DNA from: Tannerella sp.
GTDB taxonomy: Bacteria; Bacteroidota; Bacteroidia; Bacteroidales; Tannerellaceae
Reading direction: 5' to 3'
DNA length: 6,828 nt
Assembly (NCBI GenBank): GCA_031267485.1
Contig: JAIRYY010000339.1
Span: 1 to 6,828 of the forward strand
Under the pieces are notes generated by a model, which ran no database searches, was not told the origin of the DNA, and saw nothing but the letters and a program-made list of their open reading frames with translations. The translations under genes were made by a program, and so were the position numbers. This document shows, in pieces, positions 1-5,934 of this stretch (positions are counted from its first letter, which is position 1; each line of letters begins with the position of its first letter).

Positions 1-375
1 CTCGCCGCCCCCCGCAAGGCGGGCGACGTGTTCACCGGCTGGACAGGTTCGAACGGCGACGTCCCTGAGGAGACGGTCACCATCCCCGCCGGCACAACCG
101 GCGACCGCGACTACTACGCCAACTATCTGTACAGCGGCCGCGAGGACATCGCACGTGAAGACCCGGAAGCGGACGACCGTATCTGGTCGTCCGGCCGCGA
201 AGCGTACATCCGCACGTCCCGCCCCGGCAGCATAGCCCGGATCTACACCCCCGACGGCATCCTGCGCACTCAGCGCACAATCATCTCCGCCGGCACAACA
301 AAAATCCGCCTCGAGCAGGGCATCTACATCGTCACCCTCAACAATGGCGCAGGCAGGAAGATAGTCATTAATTAG
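1..375 (+). CDS. Secreted/surface protein, C-terminal fragment (InlB-type repeat plus sorting-like C-terminal domain)
   Basis: This is the 3' end of a gene that begins before the window; frame 1 is open from base 1 and ends at TAG 373-375, giving 124 visible residues. Residues 1-42 read like the end of an InlB B-repeat (Listeria-Bacteroides repeat): F-x-GWTGSNG near residues 11-19, then TVTIPAGTTGD and a YYANY strand end. Residues 43-66 are an acidic/arginine-rich linker. Residues 67-124 resemble the beta-sandwich C-terminal domain of type IX secretion cargo: IYTPDG (81-86), a GTT-rich turn, GIYIVTLN (107-114) and a final RKIVIN. Many gut Bacteroidales carry such tails, so actual type IX export is an inference; no secretion genes are in view. 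Base composition is GC-rich. The stop codon sits inside the first units of a 7-bp repeat tract. A later GTG at 28 is not the true start. The protein's main function cannot be told from this fragment. Confidence 0.8.
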   Translation, partial: LAAPRKAGDVFTGWTGSNGDVPEETVTIPAGTTGDRDYYANYLYSGREDIAREDPEADDRIWSSGREAYIRTSRPGSIARIYTPDGILRTQRTIISAGTTKIRLEQGIYIVTLNNGAGRKIVIN

Positions 376-413
376 TGATTAGTGGTTAGTGATTAATGAT
401 TAATGGTTAATTG
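372..413. repeat. Six-unit 7-bp tandem repeat (TTARTGR)
   Basis: Six back-to-back heptamers are visible: TTAGTGA, TTAGTGG, TTAGTGA, TTAATGA, TTAATGG, TTAATTG. The stop codon TAG of the upstream gene (373-375) lies in the first unit. Similar units resume at 439-466 (TTAATGA, CAAATGA, TTAATGA, TAGGTGA). The units recur in reverse complement at 631-701. Confidence 0.85.
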
Positions 414-414
414 T

Positions 415-440
415 AGGGGCGCCCCTCTGTGGGCGCCCTT
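415..440. repeat. GC-rich hairpin in the repeat island
   Basis: GGGCGCCC at 417-424 and again at 431-438 (the octamer is self-complementary) can form a stem with loop CTCTGT; an A-T pair and a G-T pair extend it to 415-440. It lies 42 bases past the stop of the upstream gene, so it might end that transcript, but only two T residues follow the stem. The form TAGGGGCG...GGGCGCCC also resembles dispersed intergenic repeats found in many bacteria, which I regard as at least as likely. Confidence 0.6.
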
Positions 441-492
441 AATGACAAATGATTAATGATAGGTGAGGGGCGGTTTCGAAAGCCGAATCCCA

Positions 493-570
493 TCCGTCAT
501 TGCGAACGCAGTGAAGCAATCCAGGCACAGGCGACGACCTGGATTGCTTCACTGCGTTCGCAATGACGGA
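493..570. repeat. Perfect 33-bp inverted repeat (palindromic intergenic element)
   Basis: The left arm 493-525 begins TCCGTCATTGCGAACGCAG and the right arm 538-570 is its exact reverse complement over all 33 bases, with a 12-base spacer (526-537). A partial third copy of the outer end, CGCAATGACGG, lies at 584-594. The core (CGTCATTGCGA...GAAGCAATCC) is of a type seen dispersed between genes in several bacterial phyla. Transcribed either way it would form a very stable hairpin. No open reading frame, transposase or target-site duplication is evident. Confidence 0.9.
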
Positions 571-640
571 CGAGCAGGGAGACCGCAATGACGGTGAAAA
601 GGAAATGCACATAACCAAGCCATGGGAAGCAACCATTAAT

Positions 641-710
641 TACGCTAATCACTATTAACGCTAATCACTATTTCATTAATCACTATTTACGCTAATCACT
701 ATTTGCGCTA
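641..710. repeat. 14-16-bp tandem repeats containing (C/T)TAATCACTA
   Basis: Four direct units are seen: 641-654, 655-670, 671-685 and 686-701, followed by a broken unit TTTGCGCTA at 702-710. CTAATCACTA occurs exactly at 645-654, 661-670 and 692-701, and TTAATCACTA at 676-685. These are reverse complements of TAGTGATTAG (373-382) and TAGTGATTAA (387-396) in the left repeat tract, and AACCATTAAT (631-640) is the reverse complement of 399-408. Confidence 0.85.
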
Positions 711-722
711 TTTAAATTTGTT

Positions 723-745
723 GGCGCGGGCTTGCGGCCCGTGCC
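723..745 (-). terminator. Possible terminator hairpin after wbqC
   Basis: GGCGCGGGC (723-731) and GCCCGTGCC (737-745) pair over nine positions with one mismatch around a 5-base loop. It lies 37 bases beyond the wbqC stop in the direction of transcription. No clean U-run follows on the minus strand (AACAAATTTAAA), so it is only a candidate; it could instead be one more GC-rich repeat of the island. Confidence 0.4.
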
Positions 746-782
746 GGATTATCTGTTGAAATATAACCGTGTAATCTCGGAA

Positions 783-1379
783 TCAGGTCAGGAACAGGAT
801 TGATTCCGGCCCCATGTTGAACAGGAGGTCTACGATACTCAGGTTGGGGAGGAATCCGTGCCTGTCGCGGAATACCTGGTAATAAGGCGCCGCGGCGGGC
901 AGGGGGGTGCAGGGGTCTGTTATGGCGCGGTAATCGTTGCTTACCTGAGGCTCGTATTTCGCGGTGTGTGCTATGACCGGATGTATGTCCAGCAATCCGC
1001 ATATCATGCGTTGCAGCGCATCGTTGTATTCGATAAGGTATCGGTATTCTCTTTCGTAGAAGGGGCGGAAATCGTCGGCGTAATATTCGAAGAACGGACT
1101 CATGCCGTATGCCGAAACGAGGGCGTTCCAGTGCAGGTGCCGCCAGTTTCCGTGGGCGGATATGCGTATGTCGCGCGTCGGGCATTTGGGCGTTTTGGGT
1201 TTTTCGACGGGGACGGTGAGGGCCTGCGTGCCGTTTGCCGCCGCTATCAGGCATCTGTTCCGGAGCGTCTGCCGGGGATAATTTTCTGCGGTCTCGATGC
1301 GTATTTCGTCAAAACCGGCAAGTTTCGAATAGTACGGCACCGGGGCCAGGTATGCGGTTGAGAGGTGTGCGACGGACAT
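783..1379 (-). CDS. wbqC: WbqC-like family protein
   Basis: The 198-residue product matches my memory of the WbqC-like family (PF08889), close to its usual length of about 200-230. Typical stretches in order are YYSKL (16-20) near the N-terminus, NRCLI (41-45) preceding a beta segment, NWRHLHW (78-84), SPFFEYY (94-100) with FRPFYERE after it, APYYQVF (164-170), and the strongly conserved tail GFLPNLSIVDLLFNMGP (175-191). The family is named from a gene in O-antigen clusters and is thought to act in surface polysaccharide or related conjugation, but I know no settled reaction for it. No signal peptide or membrane segment is visible, so it should be cytoplasmic. It starts 19 bases after the stop of the lepB-like gene and is the last gene of the leftward unit, with its TGA at 783-785. 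The link to cell-envelope work comes from the family name and from its neighbours, and is inference. Confidence 0.9.
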   Translation of the reverse strand: MSVAHLSTAYLAPVPYYSKLAGFDEIRIETAENYPRQTLRNRCLIAAANGTQALTVPVEKPKTPKCPTRDIRISAHGNWRHLHWNALVSAYGMSPFFEYYADDFRPFYEREYRYLIEYNDALQRMICGLLDIHPVIAHTAKYEPQVSNDYRAITDPCTPLPAAAPYYQVFRDRHGFLPNLSIVDLLFNMGPESILFLT

Positions 1380-1398
1380 TTTTCGGGCTGTCTGGCCG

Positions 1399-2241
1399 TC
1401 AGTTTATTCGTTTGAAACGCCGGGAGGAATCCCTGCCGTACCAGCGATACCATATATTCCCGGACACATGATTGGCGGGAATCAGCCCCAGGTGGCGGGA
1501 ATCGATGCCGTCCGGTTCGTTTTCCGACAGTATCCAGTAATAATTCCTGCGGAAAAAGTAGTAGCTCTGTTCCTTTCCGTTTATATACAGTTTCCCGTCG
1601 CGTATGAGGGCGGCCTTGCCGGCCTCGTTCATGATGGCTTCCCGGCAGACCATCAGCGACGTCTCGTTTATGTCGACGGACGTTCCCCTGCGCGGGATGA
1701 CAAATTCGTAGCCCATGAAGTGTCCGCCGGTCATTTCCATCTGCACGACCTGCGCGAGGTTGCGGCAGAGCAGTTCCTTTTCGCGCAGGCTCATCCGGAG
1801 CGAGAGGCAGACGGAGTCTTCCGTCACGTCCCGCAGCGGGATGCGCAGCGAGTCCATCGTCGTGAGCAGCTGTTCCTTTATGTCTTTGCGTATGCGGAAG
1901 ACGGGCGTCATCATCGGCGCTTCCGGCAAAAGGCGTCCGTTGACGCGGAATCCGTCCGGCCCCATCTGGATAACGTCGCCCGGCGTCCCGATGCACCTGC
2001 CGATGAAAAGCGGAGGATTCGCGGCGTCGCGGCGCAGGGGACTCCGGTACAGCACGATGCGGTTGCGTCCCGGATTGCCGATCCCCTTCAGTCGGTTCAC
2101 CAGCACGCAGTCCCCGGCCCGGAGCGTATCGCCCGTATTATCGCCCGTGATGCGGTATGAGCCGATGACGAGCCATTTTACGGCGACAACCGCCACCATT
2201 ATTGCTGCAATCAGGATGGTATATCTGACAACCGGTTTCAT
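1399..2241 (-). CDS. Signal peptidase I-like (S26) paralogue lacking the catalytic Ser and Lys
   Basis: The 280-residue protein has one N-terminal membrane segment (about 7-27) followed by S26-type boxes. Aligned by eye with the neighbouring LepB, box B reads YRITGDNTGDTLRAGD (29-44), with Asn35 where the nucleophile serine should be. Box D reads GRCIGTPGD (81-89), with Gly81 where the general-base lysine should be. Box E reads SENEPDGIDSR (239-249) instead of GDNRHCSADSR, so the usual G-D and the second Ser are also changed. TL-x-x-GD, R-x-IV (61-63), RC-x-G-x-PGD and DSR remain, so the fold is probably kept. A charged helical insert (about 115-170) is characteristic of neither dyad. I infer a membrane-anchored pseudopeptidase facing the periplasm, perhaps a partner of LepB; the Staphylococcus aureus SpsA/SpsB pair is a known parallel of an inactive next to an active enzyme. 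The reading frame is intact, which argues against decay. It follows lepB by 54 bases, in which an A-rich GGAAAAAAG stretch precedes the ATG. Confidence 0.85.
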   Translation of the reverse strand: MKPVVRYTILIAAIMVAVVAVKWLVIGSYRITGDNTGDTLRAGDCVLVNRLKGIGNPGRNRIVLYRSPLRRDAANPPLFIGRCIGTPGDVIQMGPDGFRVNGRLLPEAPMMTPVFRIRKDIKEQLLTTMDSLRIPLRDVTEDSVCLSLRMSLREKELLCRNLAQVVQMEMTGGHFMGYEFVIPRRGTSVDINETSLMVCREAIMNEAGKAALIRDGKLYINGKEQSYYFFRRNYYWILSENEPDGIDSRHLGLIPANHVSGNIWYRWYGRDSSRRFKRIN

Positions 2242-2295
2242 CGGCTTTTTTCCGTTTGATGACTTATGTTTGTGAAATAACGCCGCATGTGCGCG

Positions 2296-3717
2296 TCAGT
2301 TGAATGATTCAACCCGGCGGAAGATGCGGTTCCAGCGGATGCCTCCGTTGAAAAGGCTGCGGTCTTTGTCTATGGACAGCCAGACGAGTATCGGCTTCCC
2401 CACGATATGATCTTCGGGAACGAACCCCCACGAGCGGCTGTCGGCGCTGCAGTGGCGGTTGTCGCCCATCATCCAGTAGTAATCGTACTTGAACGTATAG
2501 GTCGTGGCCGGTTCCCCGTTTATCCGCACGGAGCCGTCGGCGCCGATTTCAAGCGTGTTGTTCTCGTAGTTGCGGATGCAGCGGTGGTACAGCGCAAGAT
2601 TCTTCCCGTCGAGACTGATTGTTGCGCCTTTTGCCGGTATCCATACCGGGCCGTAGTTGTCGCGCGTCCAGCCCAGATTGTAACCGACGGGATAGACGTC
2701 GCCGCCAATCAAATCCGGTTCGATAACGACCTTGCGTACGGACGGCATTTTCTTCACCGTCTCAAGCGCCTCGGCCGTCAGCGGCAGGTGGTATATGGGA
2801 TTGTAGCGTCCGTCGGAATTTTTCGTGAAGCCCAGATAGGATAGCGCCTGGTGGTAATATTCCACTCCTCCCGTGCGTTCCGATACGAGCAGGCGGTCGT
2901 CCGCGCTGACCCGCAGGCGGCGGAACATGTCGTCGCGGATGAGCGTGCCGTCCGTTTCGACATAGTAAACGAACTGCACATTTTTCCTGTTTTCCAGTAT
3001 TTTCCCGTCAATGTATATCTGATTGTCGACGATCCGGAGCGAATCGCCGGGCAGTCCCACGCACCGCTTGACGTAATTCTCGCGCTTGTCGACCGGACGG
3101 TATATCACATCCCCGAAATCGTTCCTGTTCAGGCGTATCGCTTCCCGTCCAAAGGACTCCACCAGCGTATAGTAGTCCGGGTTTGGCATTTTCAGCGCGA
3201 CCGTGTCGCCGGCCGGGAAGTTGAAGACCACAATATCGTTGCGTTCGACGCGCCCCAGCCCCCGTACGCGCTTGTATCCCCAGTCGGGCCATTCGATGTA
3301 CGACTTGCAGTTCAGTATCGGCAGCGTGTTTTGTACGAGCGGGAATGAAATAGGTGTGTTGGGCACGCGGGGGCCGAAACTCAGCTTGCTTACAAAAAGA
3401 TAGTCGCCCACAAGAAGGGTCTTCTCGAGAGACGACGAGGGTATCTGGTAATTCTGGAACACAAAGATGTTTATCATATATACGGCAATCAGCGCAAACA
3501 GGATGTCGTCAATCCAGTTCAGCACATTTTGCACTTTGGGGTTCCCGGATTTTTTCCACCCTCCCCACGGTATGAATTTGGTGAGGAAAATGTCGGCAAG
3601 CACAACAAGTCCCAACAGCAGCAGCCAATTCTCCATCCATGCCGAGAAAAGCGTGTACAGCACAGCCCAGATGCTGAAATTTATCCATTGACGTTTTTCA
3701 ATCTTCTTCAATTTCAT
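2296..3717 (-). CDS. lepB: Signal peptidase I
   Basis: LepB cleaves signal peptides from exported proteins at the periplasmic face of the inner membrane with a Ser-Lys dyad. The 473-residue product has hydrophobic segments at about 14-46 and 71-88, then box B IPSSSLEKTLLVGD (92-105) with nucleophile Ser96. Box C is RNDIVVFNFP (159-168). Box D is VKRCVGLPGD (216-225) with general-base Lys217. Box E is GDNRHCSADSR (418-428), followed by WGFVPEDHIVGK. It is longer than the Escherichia coli enzyme (324 residues), mainly through a long insert between boxes D and E (about 240-400); enlarged LepB of this kind is usual in Bacteroidota. Codons for Ser96 (3430-3432) and Lys217 (3067-3069) were checked in the bases. 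It begins 26 bases after the dapB stop in an AT-rich leader and is very probably co-transcribed from the dapB promoter. It should be essential, as the only intact signal peptidase I in view. Confidence 0.97.
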   Translation of the reverse strand: MKLKKIEKRQWINFSIWAVLYTLFSAWMENWLLLLGLVVLADIFLTKFIPWGGWKKSGNPKVQNVLNWIDDILFALIAVYMINIFVFQNYQIPSSSLEKTLLVGDYLFVSKLSFGPRVPNTPISFPLVQNTLPILNCKSYIEWPDWGYKRVRGLGRVERNDIVVFNFPAGDTVALKMPNPDYYTLVESFGREAIRLNRNDFGDVIYRPVDKRENYVKRCVGLPGDSLRIVDNQIYIDGKILENRKNVQFVYYVETDGTLIRDDMFRRLRVSADDRLLVSERTGGVEYYHQALSYLGFTKNSDGRYNPIYHLPLTAEALETVKKMPSVRKVVIEPDLIGGDVYPVGYNLGWTRDNYGPVWIPAKGATISLDGKNLALYHRCIRNYENNTLEIGADGSVRINGEPATTYTFKYDYYWMMGDNRHCSADSRSWGFVPEDHIVGKPILVWLSIDKDRSLFNGGIRWNRIFRRVESFN

Positions 3718-3743
3718 GACAGGTAATATTTTTAATATTTTAA

Positions 3744-4490
3744 TTAACTAATCACTGATTTCATCAAGTCTTCCATCGTGAGGAAGCCCTTTTTGCCGAC
3801 GGTAAATTCGGCGGCGAGGACAGCTCCCAGCGCAAATCCGGCACGGCTTTTGGCCTCATGCCGGATTGTTATGCCGTCGACCTCCGATTCGTAGCGAATC
3901 TCGTGCGTTCCCGGCGCTTCTCCCTCGCGTATTGCGTGAATGACAAGTTCCTCCGGATTTGCCGCATCAAACGGCGGTTCCCCCATACAGGCAAGCCGCC
4001 ACTGTTTTTTGCGGTCCATTCCGCTCAGGATGTCGCCGGCAAGCGTGATACCCGTTCCGCTCGGCGCGTCAAGTTTGTGGATATGGTGTATTTCCGTCAG
4101 GTTCACATCATACGAGGGGAAGCGGTTCATCAGTTTTGCCAGGTATCTGTTCAGGGCAAAAAAGATATTCACGCCGATACTGAAATTCGATGCATAAAAG
4201 AAAGTCTGTCCCTCCTCCCCGCACAGTTTTTTTATTTCCCCGAGGCGCTCCGTCCAGCCGGTAGTACCCGACACGACCGGTATTCCGGCGGCAAAACATT
4301 TCCGGTAATTGTCAACAGCCGTCGCGGGCGTTGTAAATTCAATCGCGACGTCCGCCGACCTGAAACTGTCGGAATCAAACTCTTCCATATTGTTTATGTC
4401 GATTGCCGACACGATGACATGTCCCCTTTCCCGGGCGGTCTGTTCGATGATGCGCCCCATTTTTCCGTAACCAACCAAAGCTATTTTCAT
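3744..4490 (-). CDS. dapB: 4-hydroxy-tetrahydrodipicolinate reductase
   Basis: DapB reduces hydroxy-tetrahydrodipicolinate with NAD(P)H to tetrahydrodipicolinate, on the route to meso-diaminopimelate for peptidoglycan and to lysine; it is cytoplasmic. The 248 residues show the Rossmann motif GYGKMGR (7-13), the EFTTP turn (51-55), GTTGW (75-79), ASNFSIGVN (100-108) and the family signature E-x-HHIHKLDAPSGTG (133-147). By alignment to the Escherichia coli enzyme, His135 and Lys139 are the catalytic pair. Length agrees with the short Bacteroidota form (about 240-250) against 273 in E. coli. The ATG at 4488-4490 is chosen because it starts exactly at the Rossmann strand (MKIALVG). The frame stays open upstream to 4691, but that 67-residue extension would cover the promoter and looks unlike the family. 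A GGAACGAG stretch just before the ATG may serve as ribosome site. It is the first gene of the four-gene leftward unit. Confidence 0.96.
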   Translation of the reverse strand: MKIALVGYGKMGRIIEQTARERGHVIVSAIDINNMEEFDSDSFRSADVAIEFTTPATAVDNYRKCFAAGIPVVSGTTGWTERLGEIKKLCGEEGQTFFYASNFSIGVNIFFALNRYLAKLMNRFPSYDVNLTEIHHIHKLDAPSGTGITLAGDILSGMDRKKQWRLACMGEPPFDAANPEELVIHAIREGEAPGTHEIRYESEVDGITIRHEAKSRAGFALGAVLAAEFTVGKKGFLTMEDLMKSVIS

Positions 4491-4524
4491 ACTCGTTCCG
4501 TATATATTTTCATTCAAAGCGTCG

Positions 4525-4556
4525 CAAAGATAGGAATAAATATGATATTTATCAAA
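4525..4556 (-). promoter_or_regulatory. Bacteroidota-type promoter of the dapB-lepB unit
   Basis: Read on the minus strand, TTTG (4556-4553) is followed after exactly 20 bases by TATCTTTG (4532-4525), a full match to the Bacteroidota form TTTG-N19-21-TAnnTTTG. Transcription should start near 4520, leaving a leader of about 30 bases before the dapB ATG. The spacer holds a perfect palindrome with 8-bp arms, ATAAATAT-G-ATATTTAT (4536-4552), a possible operator, although AT-rich palindromes also arise by chance. Confidence 0.7.
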
Positions 4557-4651
4557 ATGGAAAGGGTATGTGGCAGGGCAAACGCATCTTAATTTGTCAG
4601 GATTTTCAATAATTTGCCGAAGAGCGGCAGCGCCGGACGTGAGAAGTTTTT

Positions 4652-5689
4652 TTACGGCGTTTCCATTCGTTCTATTTTTTCCAATGCCCATCGAGCCTTT
4701 TTCCGTACAATCTCGTATTTATCTTCCAGCGAATGTCGGATATACATGTCGTCTCCCGCACGGTAATTATTGACCATTGAATTTATTGCGTTTAGTTTCC
4801 ACCGCCAGAGGTTCGCCTTTTCGATATAAAAGAATTTCGGCATTAAATGATTTTCAATCTCCTCGTAGCTTGCATTGAGAATGGCGGCCGGAGAGAGGAT
4901 TCTGCTCATGTTGTTTAAATGGGGGAAATCGTCCCGGTTTTCCCATTTGTCCTTATTCATTGGGCAAGCATTCTGGCAGGCGTCGCATCCGTAAATATTT
5001 TCGCCTATCTGCCGGTTTGTCGTGTCATCATAAGAGTCGGCGTCATTGGAAGCCGTCAGTCCGCCGATACACGTCGCCATATTCATCGTATACGGTTTTG
5101 ACAGGGATTTCGTCGGGCAAGCATTGATGCATCTGTTGCAATCATCCGGACACTCCGGCAGGGAACATTTTTCAATCAGTTCCATTTCCCGGTCGGTAGC
5201 CAGGGCTACGATACATACCCACGAGCCTTTTTCGGTATAGAAGAAATTATTTCGCCGTATGACGCCCAGTCCGGCCTTGCAGGCAGCCCAGCGCATGGAT
5301 GTTATTCCGGGATGTTCATTCCATTCCGTTCTCATCCCCAGTTGACGGAGGTAACCGTCAAATTCCACAAATCGTTGCCGTTCCGGGGAGTCCGGGTTAT
5401 ACCGCGGGTCTACAAGAAGAAGTCGTCCATACTTTTTAACAATGGATTCCTGTGGCAAAATATAGTGTCCGTAATGAAAGACCAGTACAATGATTGATTT
5501 TGCCCAGGGGATAGTTTTCTTAATATTTGCAAAATCAAGGAATCCGCCGTACATCTTTTCTCCGTTCGGGATTCTATTCATGCGTTCGTGCAGGCTGTCC
5601 GCATAATCCAGCATGGATTCCGGTTTTATGATACCGCATTTATGTACGCCAAGTTCATAAGCTTTCTGTTGTATTTCTTTCTCTATCAT
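4652..5689 (-). CDS. QueG-like double 4Fe-4S protein (COG1600 family)
   Basis: The 345-residue product resembles epoxyqueuosine reductase QueG, the cobalamin and double 4Fe-4S enzyme of the last step of tRNA queuosine synthesis, but appears to be a paralogue. Shared parts are AGLG (139-142), GSW (155-157), IYGCDACQNACPMNK (from about 232) and a C-terminal HEAT-like repeat (about 295-340), which in QueG contacts tRNA. The first cluster set is C180-x3-C184-x2-C187-x3-C191-P, where true QueG usually has x2 in the first gap; the second is C207, C235, C238, C242. The segment holding the catalytic Asp in QueG (DS/T-x-PVLE) reads WNEHPGITS (123-131), so that acid is not evident. The start at 5687-5689 is preferred because GGAAAA precedes it and QueG proteins begin about ten residues before the A-x-x-LG helix. 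The frame extends 18 codons to an ATG at 5741-5743, an alternative. Rough GC counts (37-50% in sampled 60-base lines) are below lepB and the flanking genes. Confidence 0.8.
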   Translation of the reverse strand: MIEKEIQQKAYELGVHKCGIIKPESMLDYADSLHERMNRIPNGEKMYGGFLDFANIKKTIPWAKSIIVLVFHYGHYILPQESIVKKYGRLLLVDPRYNPDSPERQRFVEFDGYLRQLGMRTEWNEHPGITSMRWAACKAGLGVIRRNNFFYTEKGSWVCIVALATDREMELIEKCSLPECPDDCNRCINACPTKSLSKPYTMNMATCIGGLTASNDADSYDDTTNRQIGENIYGCDACQNACPMNKDKWENRDDFPHLNNMSRILSPAAILNASYEEIENHLMPKFFYIEKANLWRWKLNAINSMVNNYRAGDDMYIRHSLEDKYEIVRKKARWALEKIERMETP

Positions 5690-5774
5690 CACAGTTTTCC
5701 GTTTATTGATTTCTACATTGTAAATCTGTTTATCCAATCGCATCCGTTCTGAAAATCAAACGACTTTTGCGCTG

Positions 5775-5782
5775 CAAACTTA
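5775..5782 (-). promoter_or_regulatory. Candidate -7 element for the QueG-like gene
   Basis: On the minus strand the bases read TAAGTTTG, a full match to TAnnTTTG. A start near 5769 would give a leader of about 80 bases to the preferred ATG or about 26 to the upstream ATG. I find no TTTG at the expected -33 distance, so the promoter is either weak, activator-dependent or governed by the palindrome that overlaps it (5777-5811). Confidence 0.45.
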
Positions 5783-5811
5783 CATAAAAATCTGCGATTT
5801 TTATGTAAGTT
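5777..5811. promoter_or_regulatory. Perfect 15-bp-arm palindrome, possible operator
   Basis: The arm 5777-5791 (AACTTACATAAAAAT) is repeated as exact reverse complement at 5797-5811, with a 5-base centre CTGCG. It overlaps the -7 candidate of the QueG-like gene and lies upstream of its start, the position of a repressor site. A DNA-level dyad is my preferred reading; a hairpin would be AT-rich and is not followed by a U-run. Confidence 0.55.
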
Positions 5812-5826
5812 GAATAAAAAAACGGC

Positions 5827-5934
5827 GATTCAGGGATTATATTAAAAAATCCACCTCCTGACAGGAGTAAATATAAAGAGAAAAAAGCATGATGCCACTC
5901 CGCAGCCTTTAGACTGCAATTTTCTCCCTGAATC
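5827..5934. repeat. 10-bp inverted repeat enclosing 88 bases
   Basis: GATTCAGGGA (5827-5836) and its exact reverse complement TCCCTGAATC (5925-5934) bracket a short stretch without a gene. Inside are CTCCTG-A-CAGGAG (5855-5867) and GCAG...CTGC (5902-5917). It could be a small structured RNA, a tiny mobile-repeat relic or chance; there is no homology evidence. Confidence 0.4.

Larger units (their letters stand above)
372..712. repeat. Composite intergenic repeat island with inverted AT-rich ends
   Basis: This 341-base stretch between the end of the first gene and the end of the wbqC unit contains no credible gene. Its left end (372-413) and right end (631-710) are made of related short repeats in opposite orientation, with a GC-rich hairpin (415-440) and the 33-bp inverted repeat (493-570) inside. 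The two flanking genes converge on it. The layout suggests a MITE-like non-autonomous element or nested repeats; I see no transposase and no certain target duplication. Confidence 0.55.

Noticed and set aside
439..636. 65-codon minus-strand frame in the repeat island
   Set aside because: It is made almost wholly of the 33-bp inverted repeat and its flanks; the translation has no protein-like features.
641..710. CRISPR-like array
   Set aside because: The units are 14-16 bp direct repeats with no unique spacers and no cas genes nearby; they are simple tandem repeats.
1247..1996. Minus-strand frame of 249 codons inside the lepB-like gene, and plus-strand frames such as 1468-2160 and 858-1361
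   Set aside because: They overlap genes with recognisable families in another frame, are rich in Arg, Pro and His as expected of shifted frames in GC-rich coding sequence, and match no family known to me.
4619..4651. Terminator of the QueG-like gene
   Set aside because: Only a 4-bp stem (CGGC-AGC-GCCG) is visible, and the run of T on the plus strand is on the wrong side and strand for ending this transcript.
4491..4691. N-terminal extension of DapB by 67 residues
   Set aside because: The added part has no family likeness, covers the promoter at 4525-4556 and overlaps the end of the QueG-like gene; the internal ATG at 4488-4490 begins right at the Rossmann strand.
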